The notes below the pieces were generated by a model. The model saw only the letters and a list, made by a program, of their open reading frames with translations, was not told where the DNA came from and searched no databases. From Parascedosporium putredinis (taxonomy: Eukaryota > Ascomycota > Sordariomycetes > Microascales > Microascaceae): a stretch of DNA of 64,000 nt. The stretch spans positions 1,302,001 to 1,366,000 of the forward strand of contig CASHTG010000019.1 in assembly GCA_949357655.1 (NCBI GenBank), read 5' to 3'. A program made the position numbers and the translations under genes. Positions 36,948 through 49,500 of the stretch are shown one piece after another (the stretch's first letter is position 1; every line of letters begins with the position of its first letter).

Positions 36948-38232
36948 GGCGCGCGCTGTCCGCCACTGCGAAGGTGGAGGCAATGCGGGAAAACGGCTCA
37001 GAGAGAATTAAGTTGGTAAATGAGCTCTAGCGCCCACGATTCTTCGAGAAATGCGTCTCCGGACTAGGAAAATGCAGATTGCGGACTACTCCCAGCTTCC
37101 CGGAGATGTCCCTATTTTGCGAAAAAGAAGGTTATCGTCAGAGTTGGTCTGGGACGGTGATGAAGTGGGACAGTTCGGTTGGGGTGCTCATGGTCGCATT
37201 GTTTCCATGCCTGGCACAATTGGTATTGTTAAGTATTTCTCAATGAGTGAGCTGAGAAATTTGGCTGGGGTTCTGCGTTTGTGTACAAGTAGGTACATAT
37301 CCTAGAGAAACATGTACATGACGGCATGGGGAAAGAGCAAGCAGAGCTGAGCCTTCGCCGACGACGTAACCAGGAAAGGCAGCCGAAGCTGCCCCACCTC
37401 CCCACCCCAGCACTTTCTCCAGGCAACCCATTTAAGACCTGGTGGCTCTCACCAGCTGTCGAGAATGCTGTGGTCTTCGAACGGTTCGTGGGTCAATGGA
37501 TGGACCAAAAATTCTACCGCTCACCACTTTTGCCGAGTAATCTCGAGAGTACGCTTGAAGAGCCAGTTTTGTGTATCGGCGGGTTACCATCGCCAAGTCA
37601 TCAGCTCCCCAATTGTCCCTCGCCGCGCACAATTTCCTTGATATAAGCTAGCTCGAGGTCAGGGACTTAATGGGCGCCCAAAGCCTTCCTCCTGGCTTCA
37701 TTTGGAAGTAGCACAAGCCAGCCCAAATCTCCTTGGCCAGCTCGGATAGACAGAGTTGATACCCACGTGGGATATCCTTGCGCTGTAAAGGCAAAGTATC
37801 GCCGTTAATGCAAGGAACCTATCTATGGTTGACGGTTGAGTTCCAATCGTGAAGGGGGCGAAGGAGATAATGAGCATTCATCCATCATGTTACAAGGACA
37901 ACCACCAGGGGAGATGTTTTAAGCGCCCTCGCTTTGGATGACTGTCCTTTCCCAATCTAAATGCTATACATAGGCTTTTTGTTATGTTTTACATGTACAA
38001 ATCAGGGATACCCAAGTCTTGCATGGATACCAAGCCTGAGAGGACAAGGGGCCTTTTCTTTCCCGCTGTTGCTTCAGCTCTACCTGTTGACCATAGAGTC
38101 ACTCTATCCCTTCAGGCCCGCTTCTACACGGTGATGGGGCCGGAGAGAATAAAGATGTAGGAAAAAAAAATACAGGACCCGACTTGCGCCAGTTTGCGCC
38201 CTTTCGTATCCACACCTTTCACTTCCAGTACA
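36948..38232. other. Intergenic, SNX41 upstream and CTR9 downstream
   Basis: About 1.3 kb lies between two minus-strand genes. A 106-codon plus-strand frame (37326-37646) starts with ATG but matches no family and overlaps a similar frame on the other strand. I treat it as chance. Confidence 0.5.
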
Positions 38233-41200
38233 CTACTCGTCGTCTTCATCATCGTCCGCGTCTACCATGCTCGTATCTTTGGCAGCGGGCTTAGCATCAT
38301 CGTCTGACTGTCCCGCGCCTTCATTCTCGTCGTCCTCCTCGTCGCTGTCAACAACGCGGCCACGACGCGCTCTTGATCTCCGAGTAACCTCCTCAGCATC
38401 ATCATCCTCGTCATCATCACGCGTCCTGTTGTTCCCGTTGTCAACGTCCATCTTATCCTCGTCGTCGCTCTGGTTGCGGTCACGGTCATCTTCGTCATCA
38501 GATGCGGGGGCGGAGGATCTCTCGAGGTTCCTCTCGGCTCTCTCGAGAGCGTCGTCCTCGCCGTAGTCGTCATCGCCAGACTCATCACTATCGACAATGA
38601 TTTCGGCCGACTTGAATTTGGAGTTCTCCACCTTGGTGAGCCTTCTCCTCCTCTTTGCCGGCCTCTCACCCTCGCCCTCGGACCCGCTACCTTGCTCGGC
38701 CCTCCCCTTCTTCTTCTTGGGCGTTCGCTTGGGCTTACCCTCGCTTGTCGGGCGGGGAGCAGGCTTCCGCTTCCTCTTGATCTTGTCACCCGTCTCCGAG
38801 TCCGTAGTCATCTCCGCGTCCATGATTGCCTTCTCACGCTCGAGTCTAGCTTGGGCTAGCTCCGCGTCCTTGGCAGAGATTGCCTCACGTTCCTTCCGAA
38901 TACGCTCCTGCTTCTCACGCTCCACGTCAAGAAGCTTTTGACGCTCTTCTTCTCTCCTCTTCAGTTCCGTTTGCCTCTGTTCGAGAGCTGCTTGGAGCTT
39001 CTCCTTGTTCTTCTCCTCGTACTCCTTCTGGTTGGCAATGGCACGTTCCAGTTGTTTTCGCTGCGTGTTGCGCGCCATGTTGGCACGCTGCTCGACATCA
39101 TGCTTGGGGTAGGGGGTATGAGGATGCGTGGCGATCTCGTCGAGGGCCTTGATGGCAGCCTCGAGTCCTTCAGCCGCTTCTTCTAGCTGTTCCAGTGCCC
39201 GCTGCTTCTCGGAGAGGTTGTAGATCGTTGACGCGAGCTGGATCTGGACGAAAGCGACGTTGAATTTGTAGTGGACTTGATCGGGAGCAGCTTCAAGGGC
39301 CTATTACGTAGAAAAGAATTAGCAAAGGGAAGGGCGGTGGCTGGCGAGGGCCAAAACTCACCTTCTTAGCACACGCTAGTGCTGACTTGTAGGCGTCCAA
39401 ATCTCGATCCGACCTGCCCTTGTTGAGCCAGGTCCTCCCGAGGCAGGAGAGAATGACGGGGTCGTTTTCCTTGCCGTCCTTGGACAGGGCAGACTCGTAG
39501 TGCTCAATTGCCTTGCTAAACTGGCGTAGCTCGCCATAGATATGGCCGAGGTTGACATGAACGTGCGCGTCCTTCACTGTTTCGCGAACCTTGACAAGGA
39601 TGGATAGAGCGCTCTTCAAGTCTTTCTTGTCCTCGGCGAGCGCAATGGCAATTCCCATGGCAGCATAGGCGTTCTTGGGATCGAGAGACAGAGCCTTTTC
39701 GAAAAACTCGACGGCCTTGCTGTAGGTGGCGCTCCGCTTCTGCTTCTCCAGCTCCGTTTCGCGACGCATCTCTCGGGCCTGCTGAAGGTAGAGGTTGCCC
39801 ATGCCTACAAGTGCGTACCGATCATGCTTATCATAATGCTGGAGAGTGTGCTTGTAGTGCCGAAACTCTTGGTCTTCATTGAGGTTGACGGCCTTCTTCT
39901 TGGTGACCTTGCCAAGATACCAGCCATACAGCGCTCTAACCTCGAGATCGGTATTATTTTCCTGATAAAGCTTGGCGACTGCATCGGGGCCCTCCTTATG
40001 GGGGTTCTTGCGAAGCTTGATGTAGGCAAGGCGGGTGCGGGCATCGATATAGTCGTCGTGGCGAGCCAAGAGCCGCTCGTAAACCTCGATAGCTTGATCC
40101 ATCATCCCCCGCGATTCATAACTGCGGCCGAGATTGTAGCTAATCGTGGTAATCAGGGAGTCTGTATCAGCGTTCTCATCTTTTGCGTCGATACGCACAC
40201 AGGCGCCTAGGGCGGCCTCGAACATCTCGCTCGCAGGATCATGCTTCTCGGCTTGGGAGTAGAAGCAACCAATGTTGTTAAGAAGCTGCGGGGGAGAAAT
40301 TTCCGCAGAGTAGCGCGAACCTCGGCCTCGCCCTCGGCATCAGCCGGGCGCTCAGAGTCGGGTACCTGAGCGACCTCTAGCTCCTCTACTTGCTGGAGGC
40401 ACTGCAGGGCCTTTTCGGGCTGGTCGGACTCATAGAGGCGGGCAAGGTTAAGAAGGACTGAAGCATCCGGGTTTAGGTTTTTCTTGGGGTCTTTCCAAGC
40501 AGTGCGGACTGTCTCAAGTAAGGTAATGGCTTTTGTGATCTCAGCCGACTTGTCATCCTTTACTTCGGCGGCTTGATTGGCAAAGACCTCTTCTGCGTAA
40601 AGGGTACCGAGGAGAATAGTTGCTTCATAGTTTTTAGAAAGCTGGATCATTTTCTCCAACTGCAACTTCGCCTCGCCCAAGTCGTTCCGCAGCACGGAAA
40701 GCTGCGCAGCGCCAAACTTGGCGGGCAGGTAACCCCTTTCTGTGCCACCACGCGCGTCATCTGCACGTCGATAAAAATCGCTCGCCTGGTTGATGCTACC
40801 CTCGTAGTGCTCTTTCCTAGCAAGTAGATACCATCCGTCACTTGCGACAGCGTTGACGTCGGTATACTGGATTGCCTTGTGCGCAAGAGTTTCAACGTTT
40901 GCAAAGATCTGCGGGACAAGAAGTAGCCCGCAAAAGTGGCGCAAGTGAGGGGCAGATTTTTGTCCAGCTTGAAAGACTTTTGGGTGTACTCAGTCATTGC
41001 CATTTTATATAGCCGTATAAATTCGGCACTATTGGTTGGAAGCTGGCCGCTGGAGTCGAGATAGTAAAGACCAAGGAGGATGTTGGAAAACTTGTTGTTG
41101 GGATTTAGCTCAAGAGATCGCCCCCACGCAATCTTCGCGTCATCCTTGTAGCCGCTCTGCCAGAGACAGCAGCCGATGCCGATTCTAGGATCCGGGTCAA

Positions 41201-41935
41201 CGAGATTGGGCATCTTGCGAAGCACCTCCTGGTACGCCACAAGGGCCTCGGGGTACTTCTTCATCGAGTAGAGGGCACGCGCTTTTCCCATTAGTCCAAG
41301 CATGTTCTTTCCTTGAGAAACTCTCAGCGCGTCCTCGAATGACTTGAGCGCCTGTCGAAGCAGCTCGGTCCGTTCAGGATCAACAGCCTTGGGGCCCGTA
41401 GAGGCGGAGGGGGCTTGAAGAGATGCCTTCAGAAGCTGCAAAACGCCACGAGCTAGGAATAGAGGAGGAAACGCCGGGTTAATTCGCGACGCATCGTTTA
41501 GGGACGAGGTGGCGAGCTGTAGGTAGTACTCCTTGGTCTTGGCTTCCGCGACCAAAACACCCTCGGGGGCACACGCGGTGCTTCCCTACTCTTGTGAAGA
41601 TAAAGCCAGCATAGACTACACGTCATGCTAACTCGCTCGCGTGGTGTACTGTTCTGCAAGACCTGGCCGGCTCGAATAAGCATCTCAATCGCGTGGTCGA
41701 TCTTGCTCTCCTTGGCATAGGCCATCGCTACCGTCATCCAGTAAGTTCGGGCGGCGCCCTCATTCTCGAGAAGCGTGCATAGTTCGGTTGGATCGTCAAT
41801 GAGGTCATCAAGATTGACTTCGACAGCTTCGTCGAGCTGATCGCCGACCGGGATGTCGATGGTCGAGGGGATATCGGAAAAACGCGTGCTGAAAGGCCCG
41901 GCGGCAGCGCCGTTCGTCGCGCCGTTTGTCGCCAT
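38233..41935 (-). CDS. CTR9: CTR9, TPR subunit of the Paf1 transcription-elongation complex
   Basis: CTR9 is the scaffold of the Paf1 complex, which travels with RNA polymerase II and promotes H2B ubiquitination and H3K4 methylation. The ATG at 41935 is followed by STIDIPVGDQLDEAVEVNLDDL, the CTR9 opening. Successive TPR helices follow, for example KARALYSMKKYPEALVAYQEVL, IGIGCCLWQSGYKDDAKIAW, ASDGWYLLARKEHYEG, NPDASVLLNLARLYES and HVNLGHIYGELRQFSKAIEHYE. A charged coiled coil (NTQRKQLERAIANQKEYEEKN) comes next, then a very acidic Ser/Asp/Glu tail ending DDDEDDE. One intron fits at 39301-39361. One-base breaks near 41580, 40940 and 40275 are each repaired by one base. Estimated length is about 1,215 residues. 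Confidence 0.96.
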
Positions 41936-42575
41936 GATCTAATTTCGAGGGAGAGAGCTATTATAGAAGATGGAGGACCGCTCTCAATGGGATGCGATGG
42001 AGGGTTTCGTCCCCAATTCGCCGCGGATAGCGCTGGGTTCCAGGGCACGATGGGCGGAGTATCGAAAATGAAAAAGACGTAGGCTGGCGAGAAAAGGTTG
42101 CCGAGATGAACATTCAAAATTCTGGGCCCATCGTTCTCCCAGATGAAAGCGTGTATGGAATGTGCTGAGGAAGGGCAGTCGGGGTGGTTTTCGAGTTGGG
42201 AGGGAGGGAGGCGCAAGGCGTCGCTATCGATTTTGCAGTCGAAGAAGACGGTCTCACAATTTTTGGCAGTGTGTCGTTGCTACGAGGCTGCCATGGCGGG
42301 ATGCCAACAGAGCTGCTGCTGCTCAGAAGGGTCCGTGCACTAGAGCATGGCGTATCGCTGGCACTGGAGCCAAACGCGATTGATGCATATGCACCAATGG
42401 ATGAAGATACATAGTACGTGTAATTGCATATCCAGCCTCGATCCCATTCATTCCTCCTTCCAAAGGGTATTCGCGATCCAGCACTCCAAGATGTCCTTTT
42501 CGAAACCATGCCCAGATACGCCTTTCAAATAAGAATAAAGGAAACAAGGAAACAAGACAAAAACAAAGGAAATCG
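41936..42575. other. Intergenic between CTR9 and CEG1; weak antisense frame
   Basis: This 640-base gap lies between two tandem minus-strand genes. On the plus strand, a frame from ATG 42107 to about 42413 would give about 100 residues ending MDEDT if one base were added near 42165. It resembles no family I know and overlaps the CTR9 promoter, so I do not call it a gene. Confidence 0.4.
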
Positions 42576-43809
42576 CTAGCCACCGCGCCGGGAGTTCCGT
42601 GCTTTCCAGGCATCCTTTACAGCCTTGGCTGCGTGCAGAAGGTCATGTTTCGTGACGCCATCCTCGATGCTATTCATAACGCTCTTGAGGGTACTTATGT
42701 GGTTGGCCTCTAGCTTGTCGTCTCGAAATCTACTTATCCTCCATCGGCCCGCATCATCCAGGTAGCATTCGGCGACCCTATCATTGAGAGGATCCCCAAG
42801 GTTGATAAGATCCTCAAGCTCCTTCTCAGAGATGTAGGCATCAGCATACTTTTGGTACCGCGGATGGCTATCGCCCATATACGCCCAAAGCTCCACTCGA
42901 TCCAAAGTGTGGTAGTCGATATACGGCTCCGTGACACCGTTGGCGATATCCTCCTCGTCGGGCTCGACGGTGGGGAAAAAAGTTTCAGTCGGCAATCGAT
43001 GGTGTTTTCCTCTGGAGGCTTCCACTTGAGAATATGCGGATCAGTTCCATGCCGGTAACTAGAAGTTCGGCACGTGAAGATGAGGCCGTCGTTCCCATGT
43101 TTCAATTTCGGGAGGACATCCTTGAACATCATCTCCACTCCGTAACTAAACTGCATATCCTTCATGAGGATCTCGAATGGCTGATATTTAAGCTCCTCGG
43201 GGAATTCCTGAAACAGCCTCTTATACGGAACATACATATGATCCTTGATATATGCGAGGCGTTTATCAAGTGGCCGTTCCATGAGATTTTTGCCGTCCAT
43301 GACTAAACAGTCAAATAGCAAAAATCGGGGTACTTGGCGGCCATCCTCCTTGTCCATAACAAGCTCTCCATCGAGCAGGGTTTGGACGTGAAAGGACTGG
43401 ATCCCCTGGGGTGGGCAAATGGAAGCTCTTGTTGTTAATGTACCAATACTCATTTTTGCGGTCAATGAGATAGTGTGCCTCTTTGCCATAATTATCCTCT
43501 GTGAGGTAGAGTAGATATCGGATGCCATCCGATTTTTCACAGACAAAATAACTAGAGCGGATGAGTGAGCAAAAACGAAGCCGGCAATAAGGTGTCGCGT
43601 TTTACAAAGAGGGGTATCCAGAAAACTTACTCCTCCTTTCTTAATTCTTCCAGGTGGGCCCTGGTGAAACTGACCGGTTGCGCTCCAGGAAATGACCTCT
43701 GGTGCCTATTTAAGAGCTGGGCGACTTCATGTCTCATGGTCTGGAGGACCTCGCCAGTCGCCTTGATGCCAGGCTCGGCGATCGACTCGATCGGGCCCTC
43801 TCCGCTCAT
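42576..43809 (-). CDS. CEG1: mRNA-capping enzyme guanylyltransferase
   Basis: CEG1 transfers GMP from GTP to the 5' diphosphate end of nascent mRNA in the nucleus, working with the triphosphatase and the RNA polymerase II C-terminal domain. The ATG at 43809 begins MSGEGPIESIAEPG. An upstream in-frame TTG is not needed. Catalytic motif I reads CEKSDGIRYLLY, and its Lys is the GMP attachment site. Later nucleotidyltransferase motifs are visible: LLDGELVMDK, LFDCLVMDG, HGNDGLIFTCR and ILKWKPPEENTIDCRL. The OB-fold end contains VELWAYMGD and AGRWRISRFRDDK. One 79-base intron fits at 43552-43630. One-base breaks lie near 43415 and 42985, the second in a run of six A on the plus strand. Estimated length is about 385 residues, normal for fungal enzymes. 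The gene is divergent from CBR1. Confidence 0.95.
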
Positions 43810-44523
43810 TCCGAATAGCAGATGAATTGGCGCCAAGGGTCAAAATTTTGAAGTATAATTAAGGACGGATGCGGTCGGGTAGTGACGACTTATAGCGAGT
43901 CACACATGCCCGAGGGGGCGAGAAGGAATATATGGATGAGATGAACGCGTGGAAGTTTGAGGTTGACTGCCACCGATTATGCTTCACGCTGAGCGCCAGC
44001 TTGTCAAGGCACATGTGGGAGCAGCTGTGTCCTTATCGATAAGAAAGTGTTGACTAAGCGCGCGCCCGGCCGAGTTTTGTGTGGCTGGTAAGGTTCCTGC
44101 GAGATTATCCAACGCCAGGCAGAGCTGGAGGCAGGAGAAGGTTCCGTGTCCCAATGTGTTGAGGGGTGGAGAAGAGGCAGGTGCCCCAAAAAAGGGGACC
44201 CATGCCGAAAAAAGTTGGGGTCAGCGACCGCGAAAAACTGCCGGCCTCGACTCGGACCATATTTGGCGCTACTAACGACGCCCTCCAGTCCTTTAATGCT
44301 CCCGACCTCCCACTCCGATTCCGATCCCTCCTTCTCCCCTCAATATCCTCTTCTCCAGGCCAGTTGGACGTAATCCCTATCTGTGGTGGTCCTTGAGATC
44401 TTCAGCGTCAAGCTCATCATCTTGAGAATCAAAGACTAAGACAGCCTGCGGCTTCTTTTTGATTCGCTCCTCTTCCCCTTTACTCTTTCTTATTTTTTTC
44501 TTCCTCCTCACCTTTCCTTCGCA
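43810..44523. promoter_or_regulatory. Shared divergent promoter interval of CEG1 and CBR1
   Basis: There are 714 bases between the two start codons. The CBR1 side ends in a long CT-rich tract (about 44453-44522) directly before the ATG, a common layout of highly expressed fungal genes. No other gene fits here. Confidence 0.6.
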
Positions 44524-45654
44524 ATGGGCGAATCTCTCTTTTCGCGCTCTTACTTCGATGCGGTGTATATTCCCGCGGGTCTCATTGTGTTCGGCACATG
44601 GATCATGAAGAAGGAGTTTGTCCCTTATGCCGCCGCTATTGCTGTAGCTCTCGCCGGCTTCAAGTTCTACGGTCTCCGTAAGTTCCCTCCTCGCCTAGTA
44701 CGCCACGGACGCAGCAGTTTCGCTAACGCATCGCGATGCCTTAGAGCCCAAGAAGGTTCTCATTCCCGACACGTTCCAGGAGTTTGAGCTCAGCGAGAAG
44801 ACCATCATCTCCCACAATGTCGCCATGTAAGCCATCCCCTTCTATTCGATGCGCGAGGCAATTTAACTAATCAGGCTGGGTGTGTTAGTTACCGATTCAA
44901 GCTGCCCTCGCCCACCTCCATCCTCGGCCTCCCCATCGGCCAGCACATTTCCATTGGCGCCACCATCTCCAAGGATGACGGCACCAGCCAGGAGGTTGTC
45001 CGCTCCTATACCCCCATCTCGGGTGATGATCAGCCCGGCCACTTCGACTTGCTCGTCAAGTCGTATCCCACTGGCAACATCTCCAAGAACTTGGCCGGCC
45101 TCGCCATTGGCCAGACCATCCGCGTTCGTGGTCCCAAGGGTGCTTTCGTTTATACCCCCAACATGGTCCGCCACTTCGGCATGATCGCTGGAGGCACCGG
45201 TATCACCCCATGCTCCAGGTTGTCAAGGCCATCATCCGCGGACGTGCCGCAGGTGACAAGACCGAAGTCGATCTCATCTTCGCCAACGTTACCGAGCAGG
45301 ACATCCTTCTTAGGGAGGACCTCGACGCGCTCACTAAGGAAGACGCCGGTATCCGGGTCCACTACGTTCTTGACAGGCCCCCGAGGGCTGGACCGGCGGC
45401 GTCGGCTATGTTACCTCTGAGATGATCACCGTAAGTTCTCCTCCTACACGATTACCAGCGCCTCGGCTCGCTTCCCCGACAAGCATTACTAACTGATGCT
45501 CCAGAAATACCTCCCCAAGCCCGCTGAAGACGTCAAGATTCTTCTCTGCGGCCCGCCTCCCATGGTGAGCGGTCTTAAGAAGGCCACCGAGGCCCTTGGC
45601 TACAAGAAAGCCAGGCCTGTGAGCAAGCTTGAGGACCAGGTATTTGCTTTCTAA
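44524..45654 (+). CDS. CBR1: NADH-cytochrome b5 reductase 1
   Basis: This membrane-anchored FAD enzyme passes electrons from NADH to cytochrome b5 for sterol and fatty-acid desaturation. The ATG at 44524 opens MGESLFSRSYFDAVYIP. A membrane anchor is at about residues 13-50. The FAD-binding block has the RSYTPIS motif and LVKSYPTGNISK. The NADH-binding part has MIAGGTGITP, DLIFANVTEQDILL and LLCGPPPM. The end is VSKLEDQVFAF, as in fungal CBR1. Introns fit exactly at 44678-44744, 44827-44888 and 45431-45504. Two one-base losses in C runs near 45212 (GITP-MLQV) and 45380 (RPPEGWTGG) break the frame but leave all motifs recoverable. Estimated length of about 309 residues is typical. Confidence 0.96.
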
Positions 45655-46535
45655 AGGGGTCTAAAGGCAAGCCCAAAAGGGGGAGTTGGAATATAGAGCG
45701 TAGACAAAATTGTGGCTTTCGGCCGCGAATGTACCACCTCGTTTTGTTAATTGCTGGCCATGGCTAAAAGCCTTCCAAAGCCTCGAATTTAATGACATGA
45801 ATTTAGAACAGAGGTATATTACACCCATCCATGTACTGGGAGCCCCGCTTCCCTTCGGGAGCAAAAATTTTACCTTCGCGGGGATGGCCTGCACTAGGGC
45901 ACAAGTGACGATTCAAGTCCATCCGCAGGTCGAGAACTCGCCGTCCTCGGAGTTGTGTCGGCCTCTTCTTAGCTTCGTTCTCGAGGATGGGAAGCTCAAA
46001 CTTCGGGAGATCTTACCGGATTAGGAGATTTTAGTGTTTGTTCGAGAGATGAAGAGATTAGATCATTATGTAAGCGCCATGAGTTTTATTGGCCCCTTTC
46101 CCATCGAAAGCTGGAGCCTGCTTCATCTGCAGCATCCGGCTAGAGGTGTCAACCAACCAATGAGCGTTATTTTCGAGGATGAAGTTCGCCTGAGCCATTC
46201 GTCCCTGTTGTTTCTGGAGCCCCCAGTCGTCATCACTCTCGGGGCCACCTCATCCAGCTCTGCACTGCCCGTTTAGCTATCGCGACGTCTTTATTTCCTA
46301 GGTTTATCTCGCTTCCATCAACTTCAGTTCCGTCTCCTAATATTTTTCCCTTGCTCTCCCAGCTGGAATAACGTTCCCCCGCCGTGTCTCCGCACATGTA
46401 GCGCGGGTCCGAAACAGCGCCTCTTCTTCAAGTTTCTCCTGATTTCCTTTTTCCTAACCGGTTTTAAACCTCCCGCAAATCGAGCTCCCCCAACCTGACT
46501 GGGATTCGCAACGCTTGCCATCGACCCAATCCGCG
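45655..46535. other. Intergenic between CBR1 and PAN1
   Basis: About 880 bases hold the CBR1 3' end and the PAN1 promoter. The last 200 bases before PAN1 are CT-rich. No gene was recognised. Confidence 0.55.
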
Positions 46536-49500
46536 ATGTACTCGAATTCAAACGCCTATCTAGGCGGAAATAGCCAGCGGCCTGGCCAACAACAGCAATA
46601 TGGGAGCCCCTTCGGAATGGGCGTCGGCCAGCAGGCCATGGGCCAACAACAGCCTAGTCCCTTCGCCCCTCAGCCGACAGGCTTTGGCCAAGCTCCTCTG
46701 CAGCAGCAGTTCACCGGGTTTCCCATGGCATCCCAGGCGACTGGCATGCCGCAGCAGCAGCAGCCTCCAATGTCCCTCCAGAATCAATACACGGGGATGC
46801 CCGGCCCCGGTGGCCCGCAAGGCTTCAAGCACCACCGATGCCGTCCATTCCTCAGCAGTATCAGCAGCAGTTCCAGCAGCAGCAGCAGCAGCAGCCACAG
46901 CAACAACAACAGCATCAGCAGCTCCAGGCACCGCAGTTTCAGATCTCACAGCCGACTGGCTTCTCTTCTCAAGTCAATTGAACCCGGTCGCCCCACCTCC
47001 CGCACCGGTGCAGAAGCCTCAGCCCACCGGGTTCTCGGAGATGGCAGCCTCCTTCCACACAGGAGCACCGAAAGCGGCGGTTCCTCCTCCTCCCCCGAAG
47101 CCGACCAACAAGATCCCTAATATCAGGCTGTCCTTTATCACCGCACAAGATCAAGCCAAATTCGAGGGCTTGTTCAAGGCTCAAGTAGGTGACTCAGCCA
47201 CGACCATTGCCGGTGACAAGGCTCGCGACCTGCTCCTCCGGTCCAGGCTCGACGGTGATACCCTATCACATATCTGGTAAGACCCTACCTCGCACATGCC
47301 TCCCACTCCTACTAGGCATAGTGACTTACATGCCATTCTTCTAGGACCCTTGCCGATACCACCCGGTCTGGCCAGCTTCACTTCCCCGAATTCGCTTTGG
47401 CCATGTACCTATGCAACCTGAAACTTACTGGCAAGCAGCTACCCCCAAGTCTTCCGGATAACATCAAGAACGAAGTGTCAAGCATGGTCGATATTATTAA
47501 CTTTAGTGTTGCCGAGGAGGCTGCTTCTGCGCCGGCCACAAACGCGCCCGATTTTGCCAGGCAGAACACCACCTCCCCGCCCACTATTCACCAACCTCAG
47601 CCGCAGGCATCGAACTCCCAGCTCCTGCAAACACAAATGACTGGATTCCCGGGGCAACAACAGACCGGCTTCGGCCAGCCTCAAGGCATGCAGCCTCAGC
47701 AAACCGGATTCCCAGGAATGTCCAACCCTCTTGCTACTGGTTACAACGGCCCGCGCCCTCCCATGCCACCCATGCCCACCGGATTCGGCCAGAGCCTATC
47801 AACCGGTATGGCGGCGCCCTTAAACGCGCAGCCGACCGGCCGACCGGGCCAGTGGGGACTCGTCAACACCCCGCCTCTGGCCTACCCAATATCGATGCCC
47901 TCAAGCCCGTATGATGCCTCAGCAAGGGCGCGAGCAGTCTAGCTTTACAACCGCAGGCTTGCAAGGCAACGCCGTGATTCCTTGGGCGATCACGAAGGAT
48001 GAGAAGCATCGATATGACGGCCTTTTCCGCGCTTGGGATGGCATGAGTAAGGGGTTTATCGCCGGCTCACAGGCCATTGAAATTTTTGGTCAGAGCGGAC
48101 TGGAGAAGCCCGACCTCGAGCGCATCTGGACGCTCGCCGACAGCGGCAACAAGGGTCGCCTCAATCTCGACGAGTTCGCCGTGGCCATGCATCTGATCTA
48201 CCGAAAGTTGAATGGCTACCCAGTCCCTAACAATCTACCGCCGGAACTTGTGCCGCCATCAACGCGAAACATCAACCAGTCCATTGGGGCAATGAAGTCG
48301 ATGCTACACGAAGAATCAGAGCTCCGAAAGAACTCTGGTGCTGCCCTCCTTCCCCAACGCACCGGCGTCAACTATGCCAAGTCCCACTCGCTCAGAGGCA
48401 ACACGGGCGCCGCATTTGGACGCAAAGATGCCACAAGTTTTAGGAATAATGACGACGATATCGGTTACAAGTCGAGCGCGCGCCGTAGAATCGGAACCAG
48501 TTCTCCTAGGCCCGACTCGCCTGTCTCCTCTGTGACGTCCAACGATGATCTCAGCTTGGATCAGTTGAGAAAGAAGATTCGCGAAAAGCAGGTCCTTCTC
48601 GATGCCGTCGACTTTAAGGATGAGAGGAACACTGAGGAAGATGATATTCTCGACCGAAGAGATCGTCGGGAGGCAGAAGAGTTGTACCGCCGTGTCCGCC
48701 GGATCCAAGAGGATATTGATAACCACCCCGATTCTGCTTATGTCTCTTATGTCTCGGGCGATACTGATGCCGAAAGGCGTGCTCTCAAGCGCCAGCTTCA
48801 GAACCTCACCGATCGCATCCCCCAGCTCGCCTCAGAGGTCCGCAAGACCGAAAAGGCGATTGCAGACGCGCGAATGGAACTTTTCCGATTGAAGGACGCC
48901 AAGACCAACCCCGGCAGCGCCGCCGCAATCATTGGCACTGGACCGGGCGGTATGGTCACGGAATCGGACAGGCTCAAGGCTCGGGCCAAGGCCATGATGC
49001 AGCAACGAACAGCCGCACTCACTGGCAAAAAGGTCGATATCAGCAACGACGAAGATGCCGCTAAGCGTCTGGAAGAGGAGAGCCTTAAAGCCAGGACCGA
49101 AAAGGAAAATAATGAGCGCATGGTCCGTGATGTCGAGGACAGTGTTCGCGACTTTGCCAAGGGCCTCGAGGATAACTTGAAGGACGGCGGCCGAGACTCG
49201 ACCAGCGAACACGAACGGCGTCGGTGGGAGGATGGACTAGGTGTCGAGGACGAGGTCCGCGATTTCATCTTCGACATGCAGCGTTCCAGCCGATCAGCTC
49301 GCGTCCGGTCCCAAGACACTCGAAGCACACGTGCTCCCGAGCCCGCCCCTCGGTCCCAGCCCGAGGCGTCCTTCAGGAACGACACGCCTCCTCCGCGATC
49401 AACAGCGTCGCCCTCGACTACCGCGGGAGGTAACTCATACTCGTCGTACAAGACGCCAGAGGACCGTGCCGCCTTTATCAAGCAGCAAGCGGAGCAGCGA

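Noticed and set aside
37326..37646. 106-codon plus-strand frame upstream of SNX41
   Set aside because: There is no family match, and the opposite strand is equally open.
42107..42414. Small plus-strand gene between CTR9 and CEG1
   Set aside because: It needs a frame repair, has no recognisable family, and overlaps the CTR9 promoter and similar-length frames on the other strand.
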